DNA from: Ignavibacteria bacterium
Lineage (GTDB): Bacteria; Bacteroidota; Ignavibacteria; Tepidaquicellales; OLB5
DNA: 5,752 nucleotides
NCBI GenBank assembly: GCA_027492415.1
Contig: JAPUEV010000283.1
Span: forward strand, 1 to 5,752
Reading direction: 5' to 3'
Below the pieces are notes generated by a model. It was not told the origin of the DNA and searched no databases. It saw nothing but the letters and a program-made list of their open reading frames with translations. The translations under genes and the position numbers were made by a program. Below are positions 5,625-5,752 of this stretch, piece by piece. Numbering within the stretch: the stretch's first letter is position 1; every line of letters begins with the position of its first letter.

Positions 5625-5752
5625 GTGAAATTTAATTGTTTCTACATCCTACTGAGCTAACTTCTCTCACTGCGTTCGATAAGTCAAGCGATTGCAGGTG
5701 AAATTTAATTGTTTCTACATCCTACTGAGCTAACTTCTCTCACTGCGTTCGA
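5625..5752. repeat. 73-bp-period direct repeat carrying tRNA D-arm fragments, cut by the window edge
   Basis: An identical 55-bp sequence occupies 5625-5679 and 5698-5752, with 18 bases between. The period is therefore 73 bp, and the second copy ends at the final base of the window. Each copy contains the 14-mer ATCCTACTGAGCTA (5646-5659 and 5719-5732), identical to part of the tRNA-Arg gene (5602-5615, covering positions 8-9 and most of the D-arm). The rest of the tRNA is absent, so these are fragments, not functional tRNAs. The first copy starts three bases from the tRNA 5' end, so it forms the upstream flank of the tRNA gene. An imperfect inverted repeat (5668-5678 with 5689-5700) spans the junction between the copies. 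More copies may lie beyond the window. Confidence 0.9.

Noticed and set aside
5646..5732. Additional tRNA genes in the repeat units
   Set aside because: Only the D-arm and positions 8-9 match. There is no anticodon arm, T-arm or matching acceptor stem after the D-arm.
5625..5752. CRISPR array or integrase attachment site
   Set aside because: There are only two 55-bp copies with one 18-bp gap, not a repeat-spacer pattern. The copied tRNA part is the D-arm rather than the 3' end used by most integrases, and no integrase is present in the window.

Overview
The window is A+T-rich bacterial DNA. All seven protein genes and the one tRNA lie on the minus strand, so the native reading order runs from high to low coordinates: tRNA-Arg, SDR oxidoreductase, LOG-family protein, yicC, gmk, rpoZ, coaBC, and the N-terminal part of a family-4 uracil-DNA glycosylase that leaves the window at base 1. 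The protein signatures suggest the Bacteroidota/Ignavibacteriota (FCB) side of the tree. These include a CoaBC with PAMDEDMY and GELASGL in place of the E. coli-type PxMN and Cys motifs, an omega subunit with an acidic insert, mostly weak ribosome binding sites, and a tRNA with no encoded CCA. This placement is an inference from motifs, not from a database comparison.

The core, yicC-gmk-rpoZ-coaBC, matches a gene order known from many bacteria; Bacillus subtilis has yloC-remA-gmk-rpoZ-coaBC. It joins RNA turnover (YicC), guanine nucleotide synthesis (Gmk), RNA polymerase assembly (omega) and coenzyme A synthesis (CoaBC). The UDG gene begins two bases after the coaBC stop, so it is probably the next gene of the same transcript. 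gmk and rpoZ are 16 bp apart, rpoZ and coaBC 54 bp. Upstream, the LOG gene is 47 bp from yicC, and the SDR gene is a further 205 bp away.

The genes are ordinary housekeeping genes. The less ordinary material is in the gaps. A 7/14-bp tandem repeat starts inside the last codons of the SDR gene and supplies its stop codon. A 16-bp tandem repeat does the same at the end of the LOG gene. A perfect 7-bp-arm palindrome of the ATTCCCGC...GCGGGAA kind lies between yicC and gmk. A 13-bp inverted repeat lies upstream of LOG, and a hairpin separates the tRNA from SDR. At the right edge, just outside the tRNA 5' end, a 73-bp unit is repeated. It carries a 14-bp copy of the tRNA D-arm, and its exact 55-bp repeated part stops at the last base of the window.

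I see no CRISPR array, transposase, phage gene, toxin-antitoxin pair or defence system. No gene-free stretch exceeds 300 bases. No previously undescribed multi-gene system is supported here; the repeat structures are the parts worth a second look.
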